Below, piece after piece: positions 11,264-24,392 of a stretch of DNA of 64,000 nucleotides (position 1 is its first letter; each line of letters starts with the position of its first letter). Under the pieces are notes generated by a model. It had not been told where the DNA came from. It made no database searches and worked only from the letters and a program-made list of their open reading frames with translations. A program made the translations under genes and the position numbers. This DNA comes from Circinella umbellata. Taxonomy: Eukaryota > Mucoromycota > Mucoromycetes > Mucorales > Lichtheimiaceae. The DNA lies in NCBI GenBank assembly GCA_025093555.1, contig JAIWNF010000003.1, positions 558,001 through 622,000 of the forward strand, read 5' to 3'.

Positions 11264-12535
11264 CTATACCTTTTATCATTCCACCTAACAGAAGCTTTTT
11301 TCTTTGTTTTAATTTCTTGTCTTAATTTTTCTTCATGAAAATAATTTTACAATGACATCAAGTTCGCTTTTGCGTAGCCCTTCACCAATCCACCAGAATG
11401 GGATAGACTAATACATGTTCCTCCACACGATACAATAGTTCCCTTGGTTTAAATTTCTACATTATGCAATTCCTACGAATTTAACGTTTTTCGGTAATCC
11501 GTAAAACCCCGAAATCTCCCTTTGGTAACTTTTTTTTTTGTAATGTGGGTTTTATCTATTATATTAAATTCACAAAGAATCAATATGTAAAATGGGACAA
11601 TACTACAACTGTTTCTTAGAGCTAAATCTAGTGTGCACTTTGGCTTTCAATTTTAATCCAGAAAAAAACACAAATGATGCTGAACAAAAAAGTTAATGAT
11701 AATTGCTGCGCAAAGCGAAAAACAATATCCATTCATTACATCCAGTTTAAATGTGCATTCAACATTCCTGTGCCGACTACCACAATTTTTTTTTTACTTT
11801 TGGTTCAAATATCCCACTTGGAGCTCGCGTATTTTTACTTTCAAGAGCGTTAAAGCTCTAAGAAGTTGCTGTAATAAGGTTCACATAGTGTTGTAAGAAA
11901 CAGGTATAAAGAATTGTTCAATCCTAATCAATGACGATAATATCATCATGGCAGGTGGCAGTGTAGCCGATGGTAATCACTCGATATATAAATTAAAGCC
12001 AAAAAAATCTCAAGAAAGAGAGAGGGGCAGAAAAAATTTATGGTTCTTTCCATCACTGAAGACCAAAACGGCAACTCTAACCCATTGTTAAGCTTTGGGA
12101 TCATTTATGAGCTGGATAAAGATGAACAGAATGATGGTCAAGCTCTTGAAAAATTATCACAAGGCAAGGGAACACTTATTAAATTTCTACTATCTTTTAT
12201 TCTTTTTATTTTATAAATACATTTTGGCTGGATCTCGTTAGATTAGAATATTTTGACTTGTAAAAATTGACAATAAAACAATCACATAGTATTGTGATAC
12301 ATGGATGTTATCCATTCAAATCTAAACCGTATATATTTATCAAAGCGTTTCGTTACACAAATAATATGGATGAACTTTTTTTTTACTGTTATGGAAGTCA
12401 GAATGATTATTTAGATATTCTTATTGTCAAAGTAAATTATTATTAATATTATAGGTAAAATGTTTATTTATATTGAAATCTTGTTATAAAAGTAAAATTA
12501 TCAAAAAGAAAAGATGAAATAAAAAATAAAATAAA
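11264..12535. other. Spacer downstream of the sugar transporter gene
   Basis: AT-rich. The stretch 11940-12190 is less AT-rich and partly open on the plus strand, with a hydrophilic translation (SITEDQNGNSNPLL, then YELDKDEQNDGQALEKL). It may be an eroded coding fragment, but it lacks a start codon and recognisable domain. The last 350 bp should hold the 3' UTR of the minus-strand transporter. Confidence 0.4.
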
Positions 12536-14998
12536 CTATTTAACACGCAAAATAAACCGACTGAATCCTGCTGCAACTAAGGACATAAGACCACCAAATG
12601 CTAGAACTGACGCAACACCGGATACTTCATCACTGTTTGGTGTTGTTGCGTCTGCTGCTGCAAATATGAATCCAGCTATGGCTGAAGTTACAAACTGAGG
12701 TAGAACTATATATATATTATGAACACCCAATATCATACCAGCATCAAATTCTTCTTTTTGTTTTTGTTGATCCTCTTCCAACTGTCGTGGCGATTCCGAT
12801 GATGAAGATGAAGAAGGTGTATTGACTGTTTCATTTAGTAATAACTTTTGTCGACGTTCATCTTCGAAACTGACATATTCTCCAACCAAAGAAAACGGAA
12901 TCCATAATACAATAGCCCATGGAATACCCATCACAGTCAGAATAATAGTAGCGGCAGAAACAGATCGAATGAACCATGCTGAAAGTAATGCAGCTGCGGA
13001 TATTAAAAGAGATGTGGTATAAATAGTGTCGAGGCGGAAGAATCGAGCTTTTTCAAATCTGGCAGCAGCAGCTGGGATTACGACCCCAGCAATGACTGAA
13101 CAAATAGAGTAACACAATAATGCAAAGGAACCTGCTCGGGTTCCTTCCGTCCAGTTACGATTGTCATCAGATGGATGCGTAGCAAAGTAAATGTCAGATA
13201 CCCACTGAGTACTATAATAGGAAATTAACATATGTCATTTAAAAAAAATGTCATCATCCTTATCATCTCTTCTTCCTTGGACCCACATATTATATGTAAA
13301 AACCCCATTATAATTTTCTAATATGTTACCTATAAAATAAGAAAGGGAACCAACCCATCCACGCGAAAAATTGTGTGTTACAAAGAGTTTGTACTTCTTT
13401 AGGAAGGGTAGTGAAAGCACGCCAGATATAAGCAAGAGTATGATACCAAGACCTTTTTTTTAAAAAAATAATCAAATATCTCACATTTAGTAAACAGTAA
13501 CAATCAAAAGAGACCCGTTATTTTCATTATTGTACTACTACAAAAGCCGCTAGTACTACTACTTACAAATCTTGATCATCTTCTCGTTCTACAGGCTTTT
13601 CATGAACTGTTAAACAAGTGATTCCCAATGTGATAATAAAAACGACAATAGCAACAATACAAAATCCTTTCATCTGTGAATCACCAAGCCAAGGAGCATA
13701 CTTCACCAAATCGATAAATCCAACAAAATATCCAATAACTTGAGCAGCATTACTCATACGAGCACTCCAAGCATTTGCTAACTCTTGTTGCCATAAAGGT
13801 GGAATATCTAAAATTAATGCGCGGCATATAGCTTGTACACCATTCAAAGTGAAATCCATAAAATAAAATGATACCACAGCAACAATGATAGCATTTGTAT
13901 GTGCCTGATTTTTTTTAAACAAACAAACATCACGTCAGTTCTTCTTTATTCAATCATTCCTCGTGTTACCCATTTTTGTATTTTGTACAAAGATATGATA
14001 TCTCGTTCCAGGGGTCAAACAAGATCATATGACCATTGCGCCTTATAAGTTCCCCTTTATTCCCCGGAGTCCTTGTCTCTGTCACTTTGAACCCGTAAAG
14101 ATCGGAAAATAGAATGAATACTTACAGCGGTATCTGGGTCCCCATGAACTATACGAGAAGCAAATTGACCGATCTCTTTTGCATAAGCGACACCCAACAT
14201 CGAAAAACATGTCAATATCCCAGCAACAATAATGAAAGGTCGACGCTTTCCAAAACGGGATGTACATTTATCACTCAACGCACCAATCAACTGACCAGAA
14301 AATATTTCAAGGCAAGGTTTTAAACATGGATAATGATGATGTATGATTAGTTTACACAGAATTTCCCTTTTTTGTGACATATAAATTATTTCACGAGACT
14401 TTATTTTCTCGTCCAACAAAATAAGAAATAACAAAACTCACGGGTTGAACAAGTAAACCAGAGAGAGGCCCTGCTAACCATACAAGTGCTGTAAGTTCTT
14501 TGGAAATGTCAAGTGATAACAAATATGGTGTGCCATAACTAATTTAGTTTTATAATTACAGAATTTTTTTGTTTGTTTTATTAATATTTGAAAGTTTTTA
14601 TATGAAAAAAGCCCAATATGCTAAAGAGATCAGATATAACTTACGATAATTCAACAGTCCCTAGATAGATAATAATCATAATCATAATAAAAATAAGCAT
14701 AGATTTACTTTATAATAAAATACAAAAAGATAATAATGTATATTTTAAATGAAAAATGAAACATACAAGTAAATTGAACACCGGCCATACAAATGGTTAA
14801 TCCTAAAATTTGTAATAAACCAAGACCTGGATCTGTTGTTTCTAGTTGACTTGGTTTGACATAAGGTAATGATTGACCAGTACTATGATAAGTTGAAGGA
14901 TCAAAAGATGAACGACGTCGTCTATACTTTGGACGACTCACAGGAGGTTTATGCTGTTGTTGCTGTAAAAGCGGAGTCTTTTGATCGGCGTCTGTCAT
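12536..14998 (-). CDS. Sucrose/alpha-glucoside-type H+ symporter (GPH/SUT family)
   Basis: Twelve-helix proton-coupled sugar transporter of the plasma membrane, related to plant SUTs and fungal disaccharide carriers. Seven exons keep phase: 14767-14998, 14645-14660, 14442-14538, 14126-14290, 13567-13904, 13330-13452 and 12536-13211. Visible landmarks are the first helix (GVQFTWTVELSYGTPYL, spread over three exons), the loop 2-3 signature GALSDKCTSRFGKRRPFI, the helix with DFTLNGVQAICRALILD, and QFFAWMGWFPFLFY in the second half. The N-terminus is a cytosolic stretch of about 50 residues with basic and Gln tracts. The large loop in the C-terminal half is Ser- and acidic-rich. Exon 2 is only 16 nt. 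Substrate (sucrose, maltose or another disaccharide) cannot be told from sequence. Confidence 0.9.
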
Positions 14999-15421
14999 TG
15001 TAAAAGAAATAGGAGGTAAAAAAGAAATAAGACAAAGAAAAAAAAAAAGAGAGAAGAGAATGGAAAAAAAAAGAAAAAAGGAATGTTAAAAACAAAAAGG
15101 AAAAAAGAAAACTTCCTCCTATTTTTATAGCCCATTTATGCAAAAAAAAATGCGGGGTTATTATATATTAACTGTTTATTCTGCTGCTATTACTGGATGT
15201 AATTATTTTTGATATGCAAAGTCGTCCATCATTAAGGAAAGTAAAGGAGTGTAAATGGATAATATTTTATTTTATAGATGGATTGTATTAATAGTAAATG
15301 TATTAGATTATATTATTATTAAGATTATTATTACAGTATTATTGATTAGAAATATTATTAAATCTATTCTTAATTATAAAATGAATAATGCTGGTTTATG
15401 ATGTTTGTGTTGTGTATTAAA
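14999..15421. other. Promoter/spacer between transporter and methyltransferase
   Basis: About 420 bp. The half next to the transporter start is A-rich (poly-A and GAAAA runs), typical of 5' leaders in this window. The other half is the 3' flank of the methyltransferase gene. No gene seen. Confidence 0.6.
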
Positions 15422-17003
15422 TTATGATGATGATGGTAATGATGACGCTTCATTTTCGACATTAGGCTTTTGAGCTATGATAATATGAAAATTGCTATAA
15501 CTATGGTATTGCTCTAGTTCTTTCAAAGCTTTTTCTAGTTGGTTTTGAAATATCAGTGGTTCTTCAACCGGTTTCCCATGGCCCCGATTATATTCATTGA
15601 CGGCGGCATGACTGTTGGTTAGAACATGCGACAGGTCTTCTCGCATAAGAACGCCCAGTCTTCCCCCCCAAATACCAATAGGAAGCGACCGATACTTTTC
15701 AAGGCAATTCACCGCATTTTTCGGTATTAATGATGTTATTTCTCTTGCTAATCTTGGCTTTAATCCGCGGCTTCTCGCTGTCTCTACCACTAAAATATAA
15801 TAATAAGGATACCATTTTTAGTATAATTTTTTATTTACTTAACGTTACTCTCTTACAAAAAAAAAAAAAAGAGCGGAAGATTTTCCAAAAAAAAAAGCAT
15901 ACCCTGTAAATTTAATCTTTCTGTCGCCGGTCCAGGTGAATATACCATCATATCCATTTCCAAAATTTCCAAATAACCTCCTGGTCTCAATAAATGCCAG
16001 CAATTATTGATGACTTTACTATATTGGTCCCTTGTAAAAGCAAGACACATGAATCGAATATGGATACAGTCAAAAGATGCTTCGGGTAATTGGATAGGTC
16101 TGAAGCCATCCAATACATTATGTTTAATCAGTTCACAATTGACCGGAATTGTACTCGGGTCCGGAAACATATTGACATTATCGATACCAATCACATGTAA
16201 ATGGGGATATTCTTGTGCCAAGTCAATGCACCATGAACCTGGTCCACAGCCAATGTCCAATACACGTCCTTTCTTGATACGATCAAAATTTATAGGTGAT
16301 GTAAATTCTCTATAATAAAAATGATTGCCCCACCCCAGAAAAAATTAAACTCTCTTTTATTGGTTTTTCTTTTCTTTTTTTTTCTTTTTTGGAATATTGT
16401 ATCTTACCCTTCAAAAGCAAGTTTAATTAAATCATTTTTTAATTGAATTCGATCCGCTTCTTCTTCACCAGTAGATAACAAATAAAGTGGTTTCTCTTTT
16501 GGTGTATTACTAAAAGCTTCAGGTATTGTTGGCACAGGTGGCATGGCATCTCGGGGTGGTGATTTAGAATGAAATTGTCGTAAATCAGAAGCTGTAGGTA
16601 ATCTTTTTAAGCCGTGACGTTTGGCTTTACTAATAATAGATACAATTCTACTTGGGGAATGATGATCATTGAGTGGTGAAGAAGAATCTTCACTATTGTT
16701 ACTCGTGTCGCTGGTGGTGACATCAAGTGATCGTGATCGACTATGTCTTTGCGGATACGATTGTTGTTGTTCTCGACGTGAATGGCGACAAAAGTGGTTT
16801 TGGTGTATACGAGTGCAATTATGATCGTTATTTTCATGACGACTGCCATGGCGGTTGTTTTTATTTTGTTGTTGTGTATCCTCTTGGATCGACATTGAAG
16901 GTGATCGTTGTTGTCCTGTGAATAAATTAACTATTGTAGAATTTTGGAACCATGATCGCCTTCGTTGTCTTGTCGTTGAATTTTCAGTATGTGAGCGTCG
17001 CAT
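15422..17003 (-). CDS. Class I SAM-dependent methyltransferase
   Basis: Three exons in phase: 16408-17003, 15903-16309 and 15422-15789. The N-terminal 150 residues are low-complexity, rich in His, Asn, Arg, Gln and Ser, and probably disordered. The catalytic domain begins at about residue 200 with motif I VLDIGCGPGSWCIDLA, the acidic loop VIGIDNVN that contacts the ribose of AdoMet, then FDCIHIRFMC (motif II/III region) and LLRPGGYLEI (motif IV). This is the layout of the Methyltransf_25/LaeA-like group. The methyl acceptor is unknown; relatives in fungi are usually uncharacterised. There is no membrane segment or targeting peptide. The start codon is the first ATG of the long first exon, preceded by an A-rich leader. 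Confidence 0.85.
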
Positions 17004-18635
17004 GTTATCGTTTTATTGAGTACATAACAAAAATAAATAAAAAAATAAAAAAATTAAGGAAGGAAAAAAAAAAGATTATGTTGCGTGTGAGAAATATTAT
17101 TAAAAAAAAAAAAAAGAAGAAAAAAGAAGAGCGGAGACAGTTAAAAAAAGGGCAGACGATTAAGCGAAACAACTTGCATGACAACAATTGTTTTCACATG
17201 TAATAATATACAAAAGCGATCTCTAATTTTATTAATGCTTATAAGAAAAGCTTGATTCTTTTTCATTATTTTCTCCCAATATAGCAATGATATCTCTTGT
17301 GTATCCCCCCAAAAAAAGTGTACCATTCTGTTTTGTTAATTATCATTATTATTGACAGGCGCTAAGATGTTTTAACCTACTGAAATTTCACATGATTTGA
17401 AAAAAAAACTCACAACAATAAAAGAAAAAGATCTCCGATAAAGAAAAAGAGGAATCCAAAAGCTGACGTATCTGTTATGTAATACAGCTTTAGAAGTTAA
17501 GTATGACCAAAGATAGAACCCAAGTTATGATACCGGATTTCGAATTAAGTTATGTGAAGGAATTTGATTCAAGGAAAATTCAAACAACATTGAATAATAA
17601 TACGATGGAACAAAGTATTATGTTGCTATGGTGATTTTCTAGATAGTTGCTACCCTGCAATTGGCGTTTCTATTTGTTTTATATATGAACGAACAAAGAA
17701 CTGGATAAATGTTATCAAGTTTGAAGATCGTATCTTTGTATGTATGATTATATTCCCTCTTCCTTCTATCCTATTCTACTTGCTTTTTACTGTGACAAAC
17801 TATAAATAGACTACAATGAAATTTGCAGGTGGTTTCATTACCAATTGATTTTTCTCATGTTTGGGGTACTTGTTATCACTGGATATTGTAAACACAAATA
17901 TAACATTTACCCAATCGTTTCTTGATTCATATTCAAGTAATGTTGTAGATTGCTGAAAATTTACTCTTATCGGCTGTCTATGTAAAGAAAGATGACTGTC
18001 TATCGGCACTAACCCACTCTTACCTATTTATACATCAAAAGAAAACTTGCTGCAATTCCCCGTGGTCAATAAAAACCCATTATTCTATTTGTAACATTCG
18101 TCGATAACATATTTTTATCAGTTTAGTAATGTATATGGAAAGACAATTTTTTTTTGTCACTGATACTGACACGAGAATACTTTCACAAAGGTAGAAGTGT
18201 TTTTAGCTTTTCTCTTTCTTTACTTGACACGTTTTTCTTTTTAAGTAATTAATGCAGTTAATTAAAAAGTTAAACATTCTATATTAAATATGTGAAACAA
18301 ATTAATATGAAAAGTGTATAGCAGAGATCAAATAACCAAATACAACTTTTTGATCTATCATGTTAACAAATACACTTCATGAAAACAACCCAAAATGGAC
18401 AATAATAGTGATATATAACAAAAGAACAAAAACGTATGCTTTTTTTTTAAAAAAAAATATAATCACAAGGGAAAAAAAATGAGAAATCGTGAGTGTACGT
18501 GAGTGTGTAATATGTGAGTGTGTAAATAGAAAGAAAAAGAGAGAGAGAGAGAGAAAGAGAAGAGAAGAGAATGAAAAGGTGATATGATTAAAAAAAAGAA
18601 AGAGAAAAGCGTATATAATTAATTTTTTTTTTCAA
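17004..18635. other. Intergenic region between methyltransferase and eIF3e
   Basis: 1.6 kb with no supported gene. It has poly-A/purine tracts near 17040-17150, which lie in the 5' leader of the methyltransferase gene. The minus-strand ORF 17800-18009 is short and without domains. From 18490 to 18610 there are GAGTGTGTA repeats and an AG-rich run in the 3' flank of eIF3e. Confidence 0.55.
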
Positions 18636-20521
18636 TTAAGCAGTTGTTTCTTTTGATGCAGCTTGAGTTTCACGTCTCTTAATGGCAGATGAAAGGACTT
18701 GGGAACGGAAAGAAAGACCCTTTGTACGTTCAATGACTTGTTGATATACAGAAGTGACAGGTGTATTCATAATGACAGTGTTCTAAAGTAATATAATAAA
18801 GTTAATATATATTTCTATTATCATAATCTTTTTGTTATAAATATTATTTACCTCTTCAAAATCGATCTTTGCATCAACACGAGTATCCCGAATCAAATTG
18901 ACAATCCATTTTTCACCTTCTTCTTGATTTAAGTTCAAAGTTTGAGTCATATCTTTGATATTAATCTTTTGATGAATACGGCAATAAGTTTCAGAAATAA
19001 ATTGTCGTGCACTTTCCATGAAATCTTCTTGAATAGCATTCAAAAAGAAATCATTAGCAAGAACCTTTTCACATTCCTTCAATTTCTTTTGTGCATCATC
19101 AAAATCGAAACGAACAAAGAGAGCTTCAACAAATTCAGTGACAGGATCTCTGTATTCATATGCTTCTTGTTCAATGATCTTGACCAATTCCTTCATTTGT
19201 GCCTTTCTACGTTTGCTGGTAACAACAGCTGCAGCAAGGTAACGCAAAACCCATGGGCAGGATGTTTGAATGGTATTGATGTATTGAGGAGCAAAGAACA
19301 TATCAATGATGCTATCACGACCCTTAGGATGATTGAAAATGATGAACAAAGACCAGTGAATCAACCATGTGCGTTGTTGAAGTTGTTGGAGAGGAGCAAC
19401 ACCACTCTATATAATATCAATTATTTCATTTTATTTAGTCATCTTTTCCCTTTTAATAGATTTCCAAAAACCATGAATTAAAAGTATATAACTTACCTTA
19501 TGATCAATAGTTTCTCTCAATTTTTGCAATTCTTCCAATGCAACATCCCAGTTACCAGTCAAAATTTCTGCAGCCATTTTACCCCATGTTGCGGATAAGC
19601 ATCGTTCCTCATTTGTGGACTATAATAAACAGTTCCATTGTTAGATACCGCAATCTTCTCTCTCTTTCCTATTTACACACACACACACACACACAAAATT
19701 CACTTGCATCCAAATTTAATAATTCTTCCTTACCAAAACGCGGAAATGATACAACATATCAGCGGCACCACCATAACTACCACAATCGAATTCAAATTGA
19801 CCAAATTCGTATAAAATATCGATTGTTTCTTCGGTGAACTATATGTTGTTGTTAGCTTAATTAAAAATCCCTCCTAAAAATATAATTCATATTATCTCTT
19901 TTTACATCTTCTTATTTTGATCAATTTACGTTATAGTTTTCCTTGAGAGTTTGAAGGTTTTGAACCTTATCTTGACGCAAAACAGAGATCACTTCAGGCT
20001 TTTCAAGAACTTCCATGACCTTTTGAACTTGGGCTTGCAATTGTTCCATCTTTGCCAATACTTGTTGTCTCTTATCAGCAATTTCTTTTTTTTTAATAAA
20101 AAAAAAACGTAAAAACAAATAAAACCGTCATTCAGTTTTTTTTTCTTGGATATAAATTTTTTCATATATAATGTCGAGCTTTTTTTTTTATTTAATTACC
20201 CTTTGGTGTTTCGTCAGTGTTGTTGATCTTTTTATGTAAATCAAGAATGAAATCGGCCATGTTGGAGTTACGGAACAATGCATATTTGGCTTGAAGAAGA
20301 TCGTCTACTGCATATAACTAAAAATGTAATCATGAAAAATATAAGAATAAAAATATAAGGGCGGCTTAAATGTCAAAAAATAAAAAAATTCTCGAAAAAA
20401 TATAAAAAGGATTAAATATAAAAATTACCTCTTTAACTTCTAAAAATTCTAAAAGAGGAAAAACAAGATGACGATCCAAGAAAGGGATCATGTCCTTTGT
20501 CAAGTCATATTCAGCAGCCAT
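18636..20521 (-). CDS. Translation initiation factor eIF3 subunit e (INT6)
   Basis: Component of the eIF3 complex, which binds the 40S ribosome and promotes recruitment of mRNA and initiator tRNA. Seven exons join in phase: 20429-20521, 20200-20317, 19930-20084, 19734-19838, 19497-19619, 18852-19406 and 18636-18782. They give about 431 residues, the usual INT6 length. Recognisable blocks are the N-terminus [50 protein letters not shown], the [14 protein letters not shown] repeat helix, [13 protein letters not shown], and the C-terminal PCI domain ending with the INLKDM-like [13 protein letters not shown] and [13 protein letters not shown] tail. The first ATG fits the conserved N-terminus exactly. 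Confidence 0.96.
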
Positions 20522-22905
20522 GTTCGTTATTATAAAGGTTCAAAACAACAAAAAAAGTTGGTGTTTCGTATAGTCGGGCCACTTGAAAGAGAGGGAACAA
20601 AAAAAAATGTTGAGTGCTGGTGGCGAAAAAAAAACATGCCAAATCAGGAAAAACAAGTCACCTAAGCTATTTTTTGTATGAGACTTTGCAACAATGCAAA
20701 CACACTTCCCCTTCTTTTTTTCTTTCTTTTAGTAATATTTCTTTTCAAAATATTATACTTCTTTAATCATTTTTTTTTGACACGCACGGATAAAGTGCAC
20801 GTTAAAATTTCAAATATGTCTGAAAAGATGTCGTTAGAAAGTATTGGGTGTATCAACGAACAGTTATTTTTCTACTGCCGCAGCAGACAATCACATACGT
20901 ACTGATCCTACTATCAGTACTTCCAACCATCATCACACTATACTTCAAACTATCTTCGACCTTACCTTTCTGATAGCACTGAGAAATATCATAATATGAA
21001 AAGTAACTCTTCATTATTGAATCGACAAGAAGATAGTAATGACGATACGAAAGAAAGACTCTGTATAATAATAAACGTTGGGTAGTGATGTTAACGAAGA
21101 GTATCTCAATTATTGCATTAGTAACGAAGCTGGAGTGACTCTTGGATATGTATTAAAAGAATATAAAGGAGTGTTAATATTACGTTGATGTAATACGTAG
21201 TTAAAAAAAATCTCATAATAATTATTCGTTGCTCAATTCTTAGAGCACTAGGCAGACTTTCTTCCTCTTTTTCACTATTATCATCATCGTGATAGCCACC
21301 ACCTTCTCCTTTCTCTTGTTTTTGCTCTTCCTCGTCGGTAAATCGACAATCGAATTCACTGAGTGTATGTTTGATAATATCATATCTCATACAGATTATT
21401 ATTAAAGATATATAATAACAGTGACATTAACAACTAGTACCTACGTAGTTTTCAAAAAAAGAAAAGAAGAGAGAAAGTACAATGCTTTTTCCTTCATATG
21501 TTTATATCTCTTTTAATAAATTAACTAATATACACTTACGTAGTGTCTTTTAAATAATAAAAATCGAGCCTCTGATGATCATTCTTCGTCTTTTACGTTA
21601 AGTATATTTATTTTTTAATAAAAAACAATGTAATTGCAAACAATGTACTACCGTCTCTTATAATGACGATAAAAGCAAAATTTTAATACCAAGGTAATGA
21701 TAAAATTACATATCCATGAACTTCCCTGTCACAGTGTATTATCCATGAATCTAATACGTAGGATGTCCCCTCACTGTGTTTCTAATTGCAATCACATAAC
21801 AAATAATGGCTATCGTCACAGAGAGCTTGGATATATACCAAGCTTTTATTATATATAAGATATTCATATAGTAAACTCACATACGATCGCTGCCACTATT
21901 ATATGAATAACAATATATAAATTGATGGTTGCAGCATATCATAATTCAATAAATATATATCAAATATTATAGATGAGACACATAAATGGTTCCTAAGTCA
22001 TAGTCGCTTTAATTGAACTATTCTGAATTACTTGAGACGCTTGGTATGCAATGGCGGTTTTGATGATAGTATAAAGAAAGAGATGTATTTTTATACATTC
22101 AAGTAGAAACAACAAAATAAAGCTATTAAAAGCTTTTGTGTTTGTTATTTGTGATGTAAGGAGGACAAACACCCCCCTTCCTTGAGTTAGTACATCATTA
22201 CAAGTTTCAAGAAGAAAAAACAGTATGCATAATTGGATGTCCTGTGAATAAAAGTAATAATATGTTTTGCAATTTTTAAAGAATTCTGGCTTGATATTTT
22301 GAACCATATATAAATCACAAATATAAAATCCCAAACCTATGTTTCAAAAAAAAAACATTTAATATTGGTTAGCAATAAGATACTTTTTGGACAGGTTTGA
22401 TGCCCAGCATTAGACCACTGTTTTATTCAATCAATTAAATGGGTATGTCATTGATTAAGGTATAACAGCATTGATATAACTACGCAGAACCATCGATTTT
22501 GTCAGACGGACATGATTATAGTACACCAATAAGATGGCATTTATAACTGGTTTTCGGTGATTGATCTACAGTAAACTATCAAATTTTCTTTCTGCGCAAT
22601 TATGTACGGTCAAAATAACTTTTGCAGAAAAGTTATATAAATTACTTCAAAAGAAGAATTATATAGTATTAATGAAGAAAAAAGAAGGCATAGATTCTCT
22701 ACTTCATTGACATAACAGACAACCCTAAGATATAACCTTGAACCAAAACAAATTTTATCTAAATGGATTAATCGGATCTATAATGAGTCAGACACCGGAG
22801 TCACACCAAAGCGAAAAATCGAAGATCTTTTTTTATAAGGAACATAGTATATTTTTTCTTCTATTTCTCTCTTTTTAAATCCATTCTTCATTTATTTATT
22901 TATTG
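20522..22905. other. Long intergenic region upstream of eIF3e and aspartate-semialdehyde dehydrogenase
   Basis: 2.4 kb between two divergently transcribed genes; it should hold both promoters. AT-rich, without clear domains. The only ORF with coding character is on the minus strand at 21118-21390, listed separately. The segment 22860-22905 is a C/T-rich leader directly before the dehydrogenase start codon. A short inverted repeat (agcttgg...ccaagct) lies at about 21818-21845. Confidence 0.5.
21118..21390 (-). CDS. Possible small acidic single-pass membrane protein
   Basis: An uninterrupted minus-strand frame of 90 codons from ATG to TAA. The first 55 residues are strongly acidic and Gln/Gly-rich. 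They are followed by a hydrophobic segment of about 20 residues (ending LTLLYILLI) near the C-terminus, which would suit a tail-anchored protein. No homology is recognised, and this length of ORF can arise by chance. It may be an exon of an unrecognised gene or nothing. No neighbouring exons could be joined. Confidence 0.2.
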   Translation of the reverse strand: MRYDIIKHTLSEFDCRFTDEEEQKQEKGEGGGYHDDDNSEKEEESLPSALRIEQRIIIMRFFLTTYYINVILTLLYILLIHIQESLQLRY

Positions 22906-24061
22906 ATGGCTCCTACAAAGAAAGTCGGTATCCTCGGTGCCACTGGTACTGTTGGTCAACGTTTCATTTTACTCCTTGCCGACCATCCCGTTTTCACTAT
23001 CCATGCTTTAGGTGCTTCTTCCCGTTCTGCTGGTAAAGCTTACAAGGATGCTGTCAAGTGGAAACAAGCAAAGCCTATCCCTGACAATGTTGAAAACTTG
23101 ACTGTCAAAGCTTGTGTTTCCGAAGAATTCAAAGAATGCGACGTTGTATTCTCTGGTTTGGATGCTGATGTCGCTGGCGACATTGGTAAGTGTTGTAAAA
23201 AAAAATATATATAGTCAGGTGAATCTATTGACAAAAGAATGCGAGAGATCTAAACAAAAAATAACAATAATAGAAATGGACTTTTTGAAATCCAACTTGG
23301 TTGTCTTTTCAAATGCTAAAAACTATCGTCGCGATCCCACTGTTCCATTGATCGTTCCTACCGTCAACACCAACCATTTCGACCTTATCCCTTACCAACG
23401 TACTATTAACAAACAAACTAAGGGCTTTTTGATCACCAACGCCAATTGTTCCACCACCGGTCTTGTTGTACCTTTAAAGGCTCTTCAAGATGCATTTGGA
23501 CCCATGTCTCATATCCTCGTTCATACACAACAAGCCATTTCCGGTTCAGGTTACCCTGGTGTCCCCAGTTTAGATATCTTAGATAACATTGTTCCGTATA
23601 TTTCTGGTGAAGAAGAAAAGATGGAATGGGAAACATCCAAGATTTTGGGTGGTTCTGATGGTAAACAATTTTTACCTTTGACTGACACCATCGTTTCTGC
23701 TACATGTACTCGTGTTCCCGTCATTGATGGTCATTTGGAAAGTGTTTCTGTTAAGTTTGCCAATGGATGTCCCTCTGTTGAAGACATTTACAAGGCTTTC
23801 GAAGAATATACAAGTGAAGCACAAGCATTGGATTGTTACTCTGCACCACAACAAGCTATTTCGGTTAATAAGGCAGCAGATCGTCCACAACCAAGATTGG
23901 ATCGTGATATGGATAAGGGTCAAACGGTGACTGTAGGTCGTGTCCGTCCTTGCCCTGTTTTGGATATTAAATTTATGTTGCTTGTTCATAACACAGTTTT
24001 GGGTGCTGCTGGCAGTTCGGTCTTGAATGCTGAAGTAGCGGTTGCCAAGGGACTTATCTAA
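22906..24061 (+). CDS. HOM2: Aspartate-semialdehyde dehydrogenase
   Basis: Reduces aspartyl-4-phosphate to aspartate-semialdehyde with NADPH, the second step on the shared route to threonine, methionine and homoserine-derived amino acids; cytosolic. Exons 22906-23185 and 23274-24061 give 355 residues, close to yeast Hom2 (365). The Rossmann glycine motif [13 protein letters not shown] starts the protein. [14 protein letters not shown] [12 protein letters not shown] precedes the active-site cysteine in NANCSTTGL. The substrate-binding loop [12 protein letters not shown] and the second catalytic block [11 protein letters not shown] are present, and the end has [16 protein letters not shown]. 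The start is the ATG of MAPTKK, just after a pyrimidine-rich leader. The single intron has GTAAGT and ATAATAG ends. Confidence 0.97.
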
Positions 24062-24392
24062 AAAAGTAATATGTAACAGAACACATGCCGTTTCTCTTTT
24101 TATTTTCTGGCCCTTTCACTATAATGTCCATTGTATGTAACTTGAATAATATTAATAAATAATAATAAAATACCATAAAAAATCGATCGAACGAATAATC
24201 ACAAAGAGCCAAGACTTTTTTTTTTGTGTCTCGAAACGTATATAAATTGAATGAAGTATCCTGTCTTTTTTTTTGTGACAAAGCGGGTCTTTTTCTTAGT
24301 CTCTTCCTTTTCCTTGCAACCATAACTTTTCTATAATCTCCCTTTATTCTTTTCAAACCGCGTTTTTTCTTAATTCTTTTAAAAAAAACGAA

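Noticed and set aside
18942..19481. 179-codon plus-strand ORF
   Set aside because: Antisense shadow of eIF3e exon 6.
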